A stretch of DNA of 64,000 nt, taken from assembly GCA_016713735.1 (NCBI GenBank), contig JADJOP010000004.1, forward strand, positions 1-64,000. The letters are read 5' to 3'. The notes under the pieces are model-generated. The model had not been told where the DNA came from, did no database searches, and saw nothing but the letters and a program-made list of their open reading frames with translations. Positions within the stretch are counted from its first letter, which is position 1. Each line of letters opens with the position of its first letter. This stretch comes from Bryobacterales bacterium (GTDB lineage: Bacteria > Acidobacteriota > Terriglobia > Bryobacterales > Bryobacteraceae). The translations under genes and the position numbers were made by a program. This document shows positions 8,081-17,722 of the stretch, piece after piece.

Positions 8081-8940
8081 GATACGACCTCGACGGGGCG
8101 GAGTTTGCGATTGAGGATGGCGGCGAGGAGGGCGATCATGACGGCGAGGGCGGCGAAGCACTCGTATTCGTCGGGGCCGGGGAAGGGTTCGAGGCCGAGG
8201 AGGGCGCGCCAGACCTGGACCATGGCGCGGGTGGGGTTGAAGGCGGAGGCCCATTCGACGCGGAGGACGGCGTTGGCGAGTTCAGCGGCGCCGCCGAGGA
8301 TGAAGAAGATGCCGAGGACGAGGGCGCCGGCGATCATGCGCCAGCGGACGTAGGCGGAGCTGGCCATGGCGACGAGGCTGACCAGGAGGATCCAGAAGAG
8401 GAAGCCGGTGACGATGGCGGCGCCGATTTGCCAGTTGGCGACGAACCAGTCCCAGCCGGCCATGCCGGACTGCATGAGGAAGAGGAGGGCGCCGGGGATC
8501 CAGGTGACCGGGGAGAGGACGCCGACGAGGACGAGCATGCGGGAGAGGACGTAGGTGGAGCGGGACATGGGGCGGGAGAAGTAGAGGGGGAGGGCGCCGT
8601 TGGAGAGGTCGGGGGCGATGAGGCTGGGGCCGGCGAAGGCGGCGAGGATGATGGCGAAGGTGGCCTGGGCGTTCATGAAGATGAAGAAGAAGTCGGCGTT
8701 GATGTCGAAGATTTTGGCGGTGGCGGCGCCGCCGAAGCCCTGGAGGAGGTCGAGGTGGTGGGAGAGGTAGATGAAGAGGGCGCAGCCGGTGGGCCAGAAG
8801 AGGGCGACGATGAAGAGGATGGAGATGAGGCGCTGTTGCATGAGGCGTTCCCAGGCAAAGCGGGGGAGGACGAGGAGGCGGCTGGCGGGGCTGGTGAGGG
8901 GGCCCTGGTAGCGCTGGTAGCCACGTTTATAAACGGCCAT
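8077..8940 (-). CDS. ABC transporter permease (first pair)
   Basis: ABC-2 type membrane subunit of 287 residues beginning MAVYKRGYQRYQGPLTSPAS, with six to seven membrane segments. The sequence SLIAPDLSNGALPLYFSRPM is typical of ABC-2 permeases that work with NatA-type ATPases. The start codon lies within the last 14 bases of the ATPase gene upstream, and the stop overlaps the next ATPase start. The substrate is unknown; the order ATPase, permease, ATPase, permease suggests either two half-exporters or one heteromeric exporter. Confidence 0.87.
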   Translation of the reverse strand: MAVYKRGYQRYQGPLTSPASRLLVLPRFAWERLMQQRLISILFIVALFWPTGCALFIYLSHHLDLLQGFGGAATAKIFDINADFFFIFMNAQATFAIILAAFAGPSLIAPDLSNGALPLYFSRPMSRSTYVLSRMLVLVGVLSPVTWIPGALLFLMQSGMAGWDWFVANWQIGAAIVTGFLFWILLVSLVAMASSAYVRWRMIAGALVLGIFFILGGAAELANAVLRVEWASAFNPTRAMVQVWRALLGLEPFPGPDEYECFAALAVMIALLAAILNRKLRPVEVVS

Positions 8941-9916
8941 TGGTGGCGACCTCCTGGGCGGGGGCGGCGGAGTCGCCGGCGGTGCGTTGGATGTGGCCGA
9001 CGGCCTTGAGGAAGATCTCTTCGAGGGAGTCGCGGCGGTGGGTGAGGCGCTGGACGTCGAGCGATTCGCGGCCGATGATGCGCCAGAGGGTATCGATTTC
9101 GATTTCCGGGGGGAGGACGATGCGCCACTTGCCGGCGCCTTCGTTGACGCCTTCGGCGCCGTGTTCGGAGAGGGCGGCGGCGAAGTTGCGGTCGTCGCCG
9201 GAGACTTCGAGTTCGACGAAGCGGCGGTTGGCGCGGCGTTCCTCTTCGAGGTTGGCGTGGTGGACGATGGCGCCGTCTTTGAGGATGACGACCTCGTCGC
9301 AGACCTCTTCGACGTCGCGGAGGAGGTGGGAGCAGAGGACGACGTTCATGCCGTGGTCGTTTTTCATTTCGAGGACGAGCTTCAACATGCGGGCGCGGGC
9401 GGCGGGATCGAGGCCGTTAGTGGGTTCGTCAAGGATGACGAGTTCGGGGCCGTGGATGATGGCCTGGGCGAGCTTGGCCATTTGTTTCATGCCGAGGGAG
9501 TAGGTGCCGAGGGGGCGGTAGCGGGCTTCGCCGAGGCCGACGTGGAAGAGGACTTCGTGGGCCTTTTCGAGGGCGACGCGGGAGGGGAGGCCGGAGAGTT
9601 CGCCCATGATGCGGAGGAGGCGGACGGCGCTCATGTCGGCGATGAGGGCTTCGTTTTCGGGCATGTAGCCGACGCGGGATTTGACGTCGCGGGACTGGCG
9701 GTGGCAGTCGAGGCCGAGGATGCGGGCCGAGCCGGCGGAGGCTTTGTGGAAGCCGAGGAGGGTGAGGATAAGGGTGGACTTGCCGGCGCCGTTGGGGCCG
9801 AGCAGGCCGATGGCTTTACCGGAGCCGGAGGCGCCAAGGCGGCAGGAGATGCCCTTGAGGATCTCCCGCCGGCCGAGTTTGACGCGCAGGTTGTCGAGTT
9901 CGATGACTGGGGTCAT
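8927..9916 (-). CDS. ABC transporter ATP-binding protein (first pair)
   Basis: ATPase of 329 residues with Walker A GPNGAGKST, signature YSLGMKQMAKLAQA, Walker B LVILDEPTNGLD and switch region VVLCSHLLRDVEEV. It belongs to the group energising ABC-2 exporters. The ATG at 9916 overlaps the stop of the FecR-type gene by four bases, so its translation is coupled to the regulator. No frame breaks are seen. The C-terminal 90 residues form the usual non-conserved accessory domain that ends near the membrane partner gene. Confidence 0.92.
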   Translation of the reverse strand: MTPVIELDNLRVKLGRREILKGISCRLGASGSGKAIGLLGPNGAGKSTLILTLLGFHKASAGSARILGLDCHRQSRDVKSRVGYMPENEALIADMSAVRLLRIMGELSGLPSRVALEKAHEVLFHVGLGEARYRPLGTYSLGMKQMAKLAQAIIHGPELVILDEPTNGLDPAARARMLKLVLEMKNDHGMNVVLCSHLLRDVEEVCDEVVILKDGAIVHHANLEEERRANRRFVELEVSGDDRNFAAALSEHGAEGVNEGAGKWRIVLPPEIEIDTLWRIIGRESLDVQRLTHRRDSLEEIFLKAVGHIQRTAGDSAAPAQEVATNGRL

Positions 9917-12362
9917 AGCCGCGAGTTCAGTTTCTTGGACACGGTGCGATTGGCGCGGGGCGTGCCGTTGCCCTCTTCCAGACCACTTAACAGCATGGCG
10001 TCGAGAAGAAGGCTCGTCAATCGAGTACGGCTGACGGCGCGCATTCGTTCCGTTTCCGTGTCGAGAACCACTAAAACAGGGTCGCGGTTTTCCAGCAGGG
10101 ACTTAATGGCCGGGTTTTGGACGAGGGCGGCGACGTCGGCGAGGGCTCCGGTGGAGTTGAGCCAGACGAAGGCGGCGTGGTGGAGGGCGCCGGTGGCCGG
10201 GAAGCGCTGCTGGAACTTGGAGGAGCGGAGGAGCGAGGCGCTGGTGTTGCGGGTGGCGATGGCGCGGGCGGCGAGGGCGCGATCAGTGGAGGCGATGAGG
10301 TAGCCGCCTTCGTAGGTCCAGGAGAGGGCGACGGGGGCGAGGCTGGTTTGGAGCGAGAGCCAGGTGCGGCCGTTGACGGATTCCTGTTTGAGGGTGACGC
10401 GGTTGGCGGCCTGTTCTGGGGAGAGCTTGGCGTTGAAGGCGTCGACGAGGCGGCGGATGGCCGAGTCGAGGACGGCGGGGCGGACGACTTCGACGGAGGC
10501 GACCCAGCCGGGGATGGGGAGGGAGGGGCGCTCGATGGCGAAGGTGAAGTCGGTGCCGAGCGAGCCGGCGATGTCGGCGGTGACGTTGACGCCGGTGGCG
10601 GACTCGAACCTGGCGAGGTCGGCGTTGATGCCGGTGAGGGCGGCGAAGATTTCTTCGAGGGCCTGGCGGGGGTCGCGGGTGGAGGCCGAGAGGGCGAAGA
10701 CGGCCTCATGGGAGATGAACTCGGCCGAAGCGGCGGGGCCGGCGGCGGAGAGCAGCGAAGCGAGGCCGGTGCGGGGGCCCTGGAAGGTGAGGGTGGCGGA
10801 GTTTTCGGCATCGCCGCCGGACTGGCGCTGTTCGAAGAAGACGGAGCGGGCGTTCTGGAGGCCGAGGGTGCGGAAGGAGGCTTTGTCGGAGGGGGAGCGC
10901 TGGGGAGCGGCTCCGGCGAAGTTGATGCCGAGGAGCCAGCCGGCGCCGGCGCGGTAGCGGGTGGCGATTTCGGCGGCGAAGGGCGAGGCGGCGCCGGCGC
11001 CGAGCTGCGAGGTGGCGAGGGCGAGGTGGGCGTCGCTATCGGAAATCAGGAGGAGGCCGTTGGCGATTTTGAAGGGGAGCTGGCCTTTGAGATCGGTGGC
11101 GAGGCGGTTGAGGGCCTCGGTGAGGCGGGCTTCGCGGTCAGGGGCGACCTGGGCGAGCATGAGGGGCGAGTGTTTGCCATCGGGGGTGGCGGAGAGGACG
11201 AAGACGACCTCATCGCCGAGGAGGGGCATGAGGGTCTGCATGCGGTCGAGGGCGTCGCGGACGTGGCGGCCGTGGTCGGAGTTCCACCAATCGCCGAGGG
11301 CGGAGTTGGCGCGGGCGCGGTCTTCGACGAGGCGGAGGGCTTCGCGGAGGGTGCCGTCGAGGTTGGGGATGGCGAAGTAGATGATGGGGGTGGCGGGGAG
11401 GTAGCGGAGGAGCTTGGCTTCGGTGCGCGGGGAGGCGGTGGGAAGCGCGGCGAGTTGTTGTTCGATGCCGGCGAATTCGGCGAGGAGGGCGAAGTACTTC
11501 TCAGCTTCCTGGCTCCAGGCAAAGGACTGGCGGACGGGGACCTCGGCGAGGGCGGGGGTGGTGGCCGACTGTTTGCCGGCGGTGAGGAGGGAGTGTTTGC
11601 CGGGCTGGGAGACGTCGACAGCGCCTTCGACGACGGAGACGAGCGAGCCGGCGAGCCGCTGGAGACGGCGAAGATGGTGCCTTTGACGGAGGCAACCGAG
11701 TCGCGGGTGACGACGCGGAGGTGGCCGCGGCGCTGTTTGGCGGCCTGGACGATGAGGTCGCCGTGGTGGAGGCGGACGGTTTGACCGCTCCAGGCGGCGG
11801 AGAGGGAGAGCTCGGTGCGCTGGTTAAGTTCGAGGCGGGAGCCGTCGGCGAGGGTGAGGATGGCGCGCGAGCCGGCGCCGGTGCGGACGAGTTCGCCTTC
11901 GGAGAGAGTGGCGCCGGCGGAGAGGGCGTCGCCGGGGATGTTGTGGAGGGTGCCGTCGATGGAGGCGATGGTGGCGCGGGGGCCGGAGGGGGCCAGCGCG
12001 CGGTCGATGTTGTCGCGCGTCATATACAGGGCGGCGGCGGCGGCGTAGGAGAGCCAGCGTGCGGGGAGGGCGCGGCGGCGGGGTTCGGGCATGGCGACGA
12101 CGCGGGGGGCCTGCGCCGAGCCATCGAGGATGTGGCGGCAATCGGCGCAGCGGGCGAGGTGGTCGTCGAGGAGGAGGCGGCGGGCGGCGGAGAGTTCACC
12201 GGCGCGGTAAGCGCCGAATTCCGGGCGGAACTCAGCGCAGGCAAGCGAGGTGGTGTGGGCGATCTGCTGCCAGACACGCTGGCGGGCCTCGGCGGATTGG
12301 GCCTCGGGGGCGCGTTCGTCGCGCATTTCGTTGAGGAGGTCGTCAAATTGTTGGTCGGTCAT
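9913..12362 (-). CDS. Zinc-finger anti-sigma/FecR-domain protein with large C-terminal domain (one frame break)
   Basis: Composite envelope regulator of about 815 residues. N-terminus: a putative anti-sigma zinc finger HLARCADCRHIL, a short hydrophobic segment (LSYAAAAALY), then a FecR-type domain (ATIASIDGTLHNI, ADGSRLELNQRTELSLS, LRVVTRDSVASVKGTIFAVS). The remaining 500 residues form a large domain of beta-rich and helical character, possibly DUF3352-like; I cannot name it with confidence. The frame breaks near 11658, where one base is missing in CCAGCGGCTCGCC; restoring it continues as GLAGSLVSVVEGAVDVS. AAGGAG precedes the ATG, 12 bases after the sigma-factor stop. It likely holds the sigma factor at the membrane and senses an envelope signal; the downstream ABC genes are its probable output. 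Confidence 0.8.
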
Positions 12363-12374
12363 GGCCCTTCTCCT

Positions 12375-12892
12375 TTACCTGCTGAGATCCTTCTTGAGCA
12401 CCGCGCGGATGCGGTGGAGGCGGCTGCCGATGGTGCCGCGTTCGACGTTCATGTGGGCGGCGAGTTCGTCGTAAGAGAAGCCTTCGAGGTAGCACATGAC
12501 GAAGAGTTCGGCGTCATCGGAGGGGAGTTTGGCCAGGGAGCGGCGGATGCGTTCCTTGAGGAGCGCGGTGCTGTCCTTGGCGGAGTATTCGCGGGCCGGG
12601 TCGAGCTCGACTTCGGACTGCCATTTTTTGCGGCGGAGGATGTCGATGGCGGCGTTGATGGCGGCGCGGCGGAAGTAGCTTTCGAGGGAGTCGGCGGTGG
12701 TGGCGGGGCGGTTGTTGAGGAGGCGGAGGAAGACGGCCTGGAGGACGTCTTCGGCATCGGCCGAGTTGCCGGCGACGCGGAGGGCGGTTTGGTAAACGGT
12801 GTCCGCGTAGCGCGCGTAGAGATCTTCGATGTCGGGGGTGGTTTCACGAGAGCCGGTGTTGTTGTGGCGATGACTTGGAGCGCCGAGCCCAT
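12375..12892 (-). CDS. ECF-type RNA polymerase sigma factor (one probable frame break)
   Basis: Sigma-70 family factor of about 172 residues. Region 2 reads DIEDLYARYADTVYQTALRV then AEDVLQAVFLRLL, and region 4 reads LPSDDAELFVMCYLEGFSYD then ELAAHMNVERGTIGSRLHRI. The ATG at 12892 (MGSALQVIA) is in another frame from region 2; one missing base in the ACAACAACA run near 12865 would join them. The zinc-finger/FecR gene follows after 12 bases, the classic sigma/anti-sigma arrangement. The factor likely activates its own operon, including the ABC exporters, when the zinc-finger partner releases it. Confidence 0.83.
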
Positions 12893-12976
12893 GTTCTGTT
12901 CCTCAACCAGGAAGACGGAGCGGGGGGCGGTTTCTTCCCAGGGGGGTGAAAAAGGGGGTTGGGCGGGGGGTGGAGG

Positions 12977-13010
12977 AGACCGCTTGCTTACGCGCGCGGC
13001 TCAGTTCCGG
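12977..13010. repeat. Dispersed intergenic repeat, copy 1
   Basis: GACCGCTTGCTTACGCGCGCGGCTC followed by AGTTCCGG. Near-identical or related copies lie at 43187-43221 (ACCGCTTGCTTCCGCGCGCGG), 40901-40930, 40983-41010 and 53833-53867 (CCGACTCGCTCACGCTCGCGG). All copies are intergenic. Confidence 0.6.
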
Positions 13011-13143
13011 GGCGCGGTGGAGATGGGCGGCGGGGAGATGGGGAACGGACGGATGGAGCGCGGAGGGATGGGGCGCAGGGATTGGAGCGCGGCGGGGCGC
13101 GGAGGGATGGGGCGCGGGGACGGCGAGGGCGCGGTGCATGGGG
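13011..13143. repeat. G-rich degenerate minisatellite
   Basis: The tract between the dispersed repeat and the enolase-superfamily gene is built of variants of GGGATGGGGCGCGG and GGAGCGCGG. It has many G runs on the + strand and no plausible gene on either strand. It resembles, in composition, the tracts at 3257-3592 and 52273-52436. Confidence 0.6.
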
Positions 13144-14451
13144 CTAGGGTTTGACGACGGAGCCGTCGAGGGCGCGGTCGAGGCGGTAGACGCCGCCGCC
13201 TTGGATGGGCTTGAGGGGGTGTTTTTCGGCGAGGGATTCGTTGATGTCGATGCCGAGGCCGGGGGTGTTGGCGCCGTAGAGGTAGCCGGCGCGGAGGGTG
13301 GCTGTGCCGGGGAGGAGTTCGTGGACGAAGGGGGGGAAGTGGTTCTCCTCTTGAATGCCGAAGCCGGGGCTGCTCATATCGACATGATAGGCGGCGAGCT
13401 GGTTGATGGGGTCGTTTTCGCCGCCTTCCTGAAAGGCGGTTTTGCAGCCGTTGATTTCGCACATGACGGCGACCTTTTTGGCGGGGGTGATGCCGCCGAT
13501 GGAGGAGACGCGGCAGCGGGCGAAGTCGATTAAGCGCTCGGCGAGGAAGGGCATGTATTCGAAGGGGTGGGTGAAGAGTTCGCCGACGGCCTGGGGGGTG
13601 GTGGAGAGTTTGCGGAGTTCGCGGTACCAGGCGAGTTGTTCGGGGGGGAGGACGTCTTCGACGAAGAACATTTGCAGGGGCTGCATGCGGCGGGAGAATT
13701 CGGCGGCGTTCATGCCGGTGAGGTGGGAGTGGACGTCGTGGCAGAGCTTGGGGGCGAAGCCGACCTTGGCGCGGATCTGCTCGAACATTTTGGGGACCTG
13801 GTCGACGTAGAGCTCTTCATCGAAGGCGGGGCCGGAGAAGCCGCCGGTGGCGCGGCTTCCCTGCCCCGCGGGGATGAAACCGCCGCCGCCGTAGCCGCCG
13901 AACTGGACGCGGATGTGGCGGTAGCCGGAGGCCTGGGATTTGAGGACGTTGTCGCTGGCTTCGGCGGCGTCGCGGCCGCCGGTGTGGTCGTAACAGGGGA
14001 CGGCGTCGCGGACCTTGCCGCCGAGGAGGTCAAAGACGGGCATGTTGGCGCGTTTGCCTTTGATGTCCCAGAGGGCCATGTCGAGGGCGGAGAGGACGTT
14101 GTTGTTGACGGGGCCGTTGCGCCAGTAGGTGCGGAGGTGGGAGCTTTGCCAGAGGTCTTCGATTTGCGAGGCGTCTTTGCCGATGAGCCAGGGGATGAGG
14201 TGGTGTTGGAGGGCGGCGATGACGGCGTGGGTTTGATAGTGATTGGAAGCTGAGCCGATGCCGTAGAGGCCGGGTTCGGAGGTGAGGAGTTTGAGGAAGA
14301 TCCAGCGGTAGTTGGAGCCGCCGGAGGTGGTCAGCACTTTGGCTCCGGTGATGGTGAGTTTGGGGAGGCCGGCGGGACGGGGTGAAGGGGATTGGGCGAA
14401 GGCGGCGGGCGCGGCCAGGAGGGAGGCGGCGAAGGTGCGGCGGGTGGGCAT
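13144..14451 (-). CDS. Tat-exported enolase-superfamily enzyme (mannonate dehydratase/RspA-like)
   Basis: Protein of 435 residues in the mandelate racemase/muconate lactonising group. It starts MPTRRTFAASLLAAPAAFAQ, a twin-arginine signal. The catalytic barrel carries SALDMALWDIKGKRANMPVF, PKLCHDVHSHL (metal-binding aspartate), FFVEDVLPPE (glutamate), GELFTHPFEYMPFLAERLID (glutamate) and SSIGGITPAKKVA, an order typical of the D-mannonate/D-gluconate dehydratase and RspA-like branch. It probably dehydrates sugar acids in the periplasm or is a relative with another acid-sugar substrate. The start at 14451 was chosen because the longer frame upstream is antisense to the TPR gene. No frame breaks are seen. 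Confidence 0.87.
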   Translation of the reverse strand: MPTRRTFAASLLAAPAAFAQSPSPRPAGLPKLTITGAKVLTTSGGSNYRWIFLKLLTSEPGLYGIGSASNHYQTHAVIAALQHHLIPWLIGKDASQIEDLWQSSHLRTYWRNGPVNNNVLSALDMALWDIKGKRANMPVFDLLGGKVRDAVPCYDHTGGRDAAEASDNVLKSQASGYRHIRVQFGGYGGGGFIPAGQGSRATGGFSGPAFDEELYVDQVPKMFEQIRAKVGFAPKLCHDVHSHLTGMNAAEFSRRMQPLQMFFVEDVLPPEQLAWYRELRKLSTTPQAVGELFTHPFEYMPFLAERLIDFARCRVSSIGGITPAKKVAVMCEINGCKTAFQEGGENDPINQLAAYHVDMSSPGFGIQEENHFPPFVHELLPGTATLRAGYLYGANTPGLGIDINESLAEKHPLKPIQGGGVYRLDRALDGSVVKP

Positions 14452-14672
14452 GGCTTTCTCAGATTGTAGTGGGAAATGGGCGGAGGGGCACGGGGATGTG
14501 ACTTGTGGTCGTGATTTGTGGTGCGGTGGAGCGCTGGGGAGCGTTGTAGGATAGAAAGCAGAGAAGTACGAGCCGCCGGTGAGGATGGGCCAAGGCCGGG
14601 GGTGGAGCTTATCGGAGGTGGAGCCCAGACCGTGGAGGAGCAGTAGGGCTTCCGCGGGCGCGCAGGACTCTG
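14452..14672. other. Divergent intergenic region
   Basis: About 220 bases between the enolase-superfamily gene and the TPR gene. On the - strand a short peptide (ALLLLHGLGSTSDKL) looks like the start of an alpha/beta hydrolase but nothing of the fold follows. Otherwise no gene, RNA or clear promoter was recognised. Confidence 0.4.
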
Positions 14673-15293
14673 GTGGCGGTGTCTTCTCAAGCAACTGGGA
14701 TGAGTTCCGTGAAGCCACAGGCATCATCATCGAATGCCGCTCCGGGCAGGGGCGGTGAAACAACCTTAAGATCGACTGACACAAAAGGCGGAGCCGCGCG
14801 ACTAGACATGCAGGGACAGGTGGACCTGTTTGGGCAGGCCATGAAGCTGTTCCACAAGCGCCAGCTGGCCGAGGCCGCGCCGTTGTTTGCGCAGGCGGCG
14901 ACGGGGCCGGCGCGGGATATCGCGCATACCGCACGCACACATTTAACGATGTGCGAGCGGAGGCTGGACCAGAATGCCGCCAAGCCGAAGACAGCCGAGG
15001 AGCACTACGCAGCGGGAGTGGCCTTGCTCAACCGGGGCGACCTGGGGGGAGCTTTCGAGCATTTGCGGGAGGCCCTCATGGCCGAGCCGGCGGCCGATCA
15101 TTTCCACTACGTGTATGCCTTGTGCGCCGGGTTGCGGGGAGACCTCAACGTGTGCGCCCAGCATCTGCAGCAAGCCATTGAACTGGAGCCGCGGAACCGG
15201 GGAGCAGCGCGAAGCGACCCGGATTGGACTCCGCTGGCACGGCAGCCGGCCATTCGGGAACTCCTCCACCCGGAGCGGCGGGAGAACGGGTGA
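14673..15293 (+). CDS. TPR-repeat protein
   Basis: Protein of up to 206 residues with two or three tetratricopeptide-like helix pairs: AMKLFHKRQLAEAAPLFAQA, EEHYAAGVALLNRGDLGGAF and HYVYALCAGLRGDLNVCAQH. Such repeats mediate protein binding. The first 40 residues are low complexity and the start is uncertain: GTG 14673, ATG 14700 or ATG 14809 (MQGQVDLFGQAMK) are all possible, the last fitting the start of the folded part. The stop is 20 bases before yvcK, so the two are probably one operon; conserved partnership with yvcK would hint at a shared role, but this is not known to me. Confidence 0.75.
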   Translation: MAVSSQATGMSSVKPQASSSNAAPGRGGETTLRSTDTKGGAARLDMQGQVDLFGQAMKLFHKRQLAEAAPLFAQAATGPARDIAHTARTHLTMCERRLDQNAAKPKTAEEHYAAGVALLNRGDLGGAFEHLREALMAEPAADHFHYVYALCAGLRGDLNVCAQHLQQAIELEPRNRGAARSDPDWTPLARQPAIRELLHPERRENG

Positions 15294-15312
15294 GGACGAA
15301 GGCGGCAGCGGA

Positions 15313-16357
15313 TTGAAGAGACAGGTAGAGCCGCTTCACATTGTGGCCATTGGCGGGGGGACGGGGCTCTCGGCGCTGTTGCGGGGGCTGAAGGAGTACA
15401 CGCCGCACGTGGGGGGCGACCTGGGGCAGGAGGCGGCGCGGACGCCGGAGATCGACATCACGGCGGTGGTGACGGTGACCGACGATGGGGGCAGTTCAGG
15501 GCGGCTGCGGCGGGAGTTGGACATTTTGCCGCCGGGGGACATTCGCAGTTGCATGGTGGCGCTGAGCGAGGACGAGGGGCTGCTGTCGCGGCTGTTTCAA
15601 CATCGCTTTGACACGGGGCGGACGCTGAAGGCACAGCTTCGGGAACCTGTTTCTGACGGCGATGACGCAGTTGACGGGGACTTTGCGAAGGCGGTGGCGT
15701 TGAGCAGCGAGGTGCTGGCGACGCGGGGCGGATTTTCCGTCGACGGCGGCGAATGTGTCGTTGGAGGCGTGGTTAGAAGACGGCACGGGGGTGGCGGGGG
15801 AGACGAAGATCAGCCGGAGCCGGGTGAGGATTCAGAGGGTGGCCTTGAAGCCGCGGCGGGTGAAGCCGCTCGAAGAGACGCTGGAGGCGATCCGGCGGGC
15901 GGATTTGATTTGCCTAGGGCCGGGGTCGCTGTATACGAGCGTGATTCCGAATCTGCTGGTGCAGGGGATTCCGGAGGCGCTGGTGGAGGCCAAGGCGCCG
16001 ATTGTGTATTTCGTGAACCTGATGTGGCAGCCGGGCGAGACGATGAACTACAAGGCGAGCGACCATGTGCGGGCGATTGAGCGGCATGCGCGGAAGGGGC
16101 TGGTGAATTTCGTGGGGGTGAACACGCGGCCGATCACGGGGGCGATGCGGCGGCGGTATGCGGCCGAGCGGGTGTTTCCGGTGGAGAACGACACGCCGAT
16201 GCTGCGGGAGATGGGGGTGAAGGTGATCGGGCGGAACCTGTTGGACGTGGGGGAGAAGGTGCGGCACAACTCGGCGGCGATTGCGGAGGTGGCGGTGCAC
16301 CTGGCGGCGCAGGCGCGGAGGCAGGCGAGGCAGCGGGCGCGGGTGGCGGGGCAGTAG
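15313..16357 (+). CDS. yvcK: YvcK/CofD-family gluconeogenesis factor (three lost bases)
   Basis: UDP-sugar-binding protein required for growth on gluconeogenic carbon and for envelope homeostasis in other bacteria. It opens with HIVAIGGGTGLSALLRGLKE, then TAVVTVTDDGGSSGRLRREL and LPPGDIRSCMVALSE, and later LICLGPGSLYTSVIPNLLV and YFVNLMWQPGET, the family signatures. The frame is broken near 15632 (GGCACAG for GGCCACAG), 15727 (CGGGGCGG, one G short) and 15738 (TTTTCCG, one C short); corrected, it reads GHSFGNLFLTAMTQLTG then RGRIFPSTAANVSLEAWLED. A TTG at 15313 is the likely start. It sits directly upstream of glmU, the UDP-GlcNAc synthase, whose product YvcK is known to bind. Confidence 0.88.
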
Positions 16358-16416
16358 CGGGCTGGGCGGCTGTAGAAGGGGAGCGGGAAGGCCGATGAAG
16401 GGGGAACAGGAGAGAC

Positions 16417-17722
16417 ATGTCTGAGACGATTTCGGTAGCCATACTGGCGGCGGGGCTGGGGACGCGGATGCGTTCAAAGAAAGCCAAGGTGATGCACGAG
16501 GCGGGCGGGAAGGCCCTGGTGGCGCATTGCAGGCCGAGCAGAAGGGTACGGGGCATGCATTGCTGTGCTGCCGGGAGACGCTGGAGGGGGCCGGGGGGCT
16601 GGTGATTGTGTCGGTGGGGGACTGTCCGCTGCTGCGGGCCGAGACGCTGGAGGCGCTGGTGGCGCGGCACCGGGCGCAGGGGGCGGCGTGCACGGTGATC
16701 ACGACGGAGCTGGAGGATCCGACGGGGTATGGGCGGATTCTAAAGAACGCCGCGGGCGATGTGGTGGGGATTGTGGAGCAGAAGGCGGCGACGGCGGAGC
16801 AGTTGCGGGTGCGGGAGATCAATTCGGGGATCTATTGTTTTGAAGGGGCGTTGTTGTGGCCGGGGCTGGCGCGGTTGGAGCCGAATCCGGCGTCGGGCGA
16901 GATTTATTTAACCGATTTGGTGGAGCAACTGGTGGCGGGCGGGCATCGCGTGGCGGCGTATTTGATCGAGGACGCGAGCGAGCTGCTGGGGATCAACACG
17001 CGGGTGGAGCTGGCGATGGTGGACCGGATGTTGCGCGAGCGGACGGTGAAAGCTCACATGCTGGCGGGGGTGACGATTGAGAAGCCGGAGACGGTGAGCA
17101 TCGACGCGGGCGTCATCATCGGCCAGGACACGGTGGTGGAGGCGTTTGCGCAGATTCGCGGGCGGTGTGTGATTGGCGAGGAGTGCCGGATCGGGTCGGC
17201 GAGCATCTTGACGAACGCGGTGGTGGAGGATGGGGCGGTGGTGGAGGCGTTTAGCGTGATGGCCGATTCGCGGCTGGGGAAGGGGGCGCGGCTGGGTCCG
17301 TTTGGAAGGCTGCGGATGGAGGCGCAGGTGGAAGCGGGAGCGGTGGTGGGGAATTTTGTGGAGTTGAAGAAGACGCGGCTGGGGGCGGGCAGCAAGGCGC
17401 AGCACCTGGCGTATCTGGGCGATTCGACGATCGGGGAGAACGTGAATATCGGCGCGGGGACGATCACGTGCAACTACGACGGGATGAAGAAGCACCAGAC
17501 GAAGATTGGGGCGGGGGCGTTTGTGGAAGCAACTCGACGCTGGTGGCTCCGGTGGAGGTGGGCGAGGGGAGTTATATTGCGGCGGGGTCGGTGATTACGG
17601 AGGCGGTGGCGGAGGACACGCTGGCGCTGGGGCGGGCGCGGCAGGTGGCTAAGGCGGGGTGGCCGAGCAAGCGGCGGGCCGCGAAGTGCGAGGACGGGAA
17701 GCCGGGCGGCGGGGGCCAGTAG
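16417..17722 (+). CDS. glmU: GlmU, UDP-GlcNAc pyrophosphorylase/GlcN-1-P acetyltransferase, with internal deletion
   Basis: Bifunctional enzyme making UDP-GlcNAc. The N-terminal uridyltransferase starts SVAILAAGLGTRMRSKKAKV and continues QAEQKGTGHALLCC; the C-terminal left-handed beta-helix shows hexapeptide repeats and NVNIGAGTITCNYDGMKKHQ. Compared with the family about 36 residues (roughly 108 bases) are missing between GGKALVAH and QAEQKGTGHA near 16530, together with a frame change, and one G is missing near 17530 (GTGGAAGC), after which GSNSTLVAPVEVGEGSYIAA resumes. The gene is essential elsewhere, so an assembly error is more likely than loss. ACAGGAG precedes the ATG. Confidence 0.9.

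Noticed and set aside
14560..14665. Alpha/beta-hydrolase-like peptide ALLLLHGLGS on the - strand
   Set aside because: Only about 15 residues fit, no nucleophile elbow or further motif follows, and it lies in a divergent promoter region.
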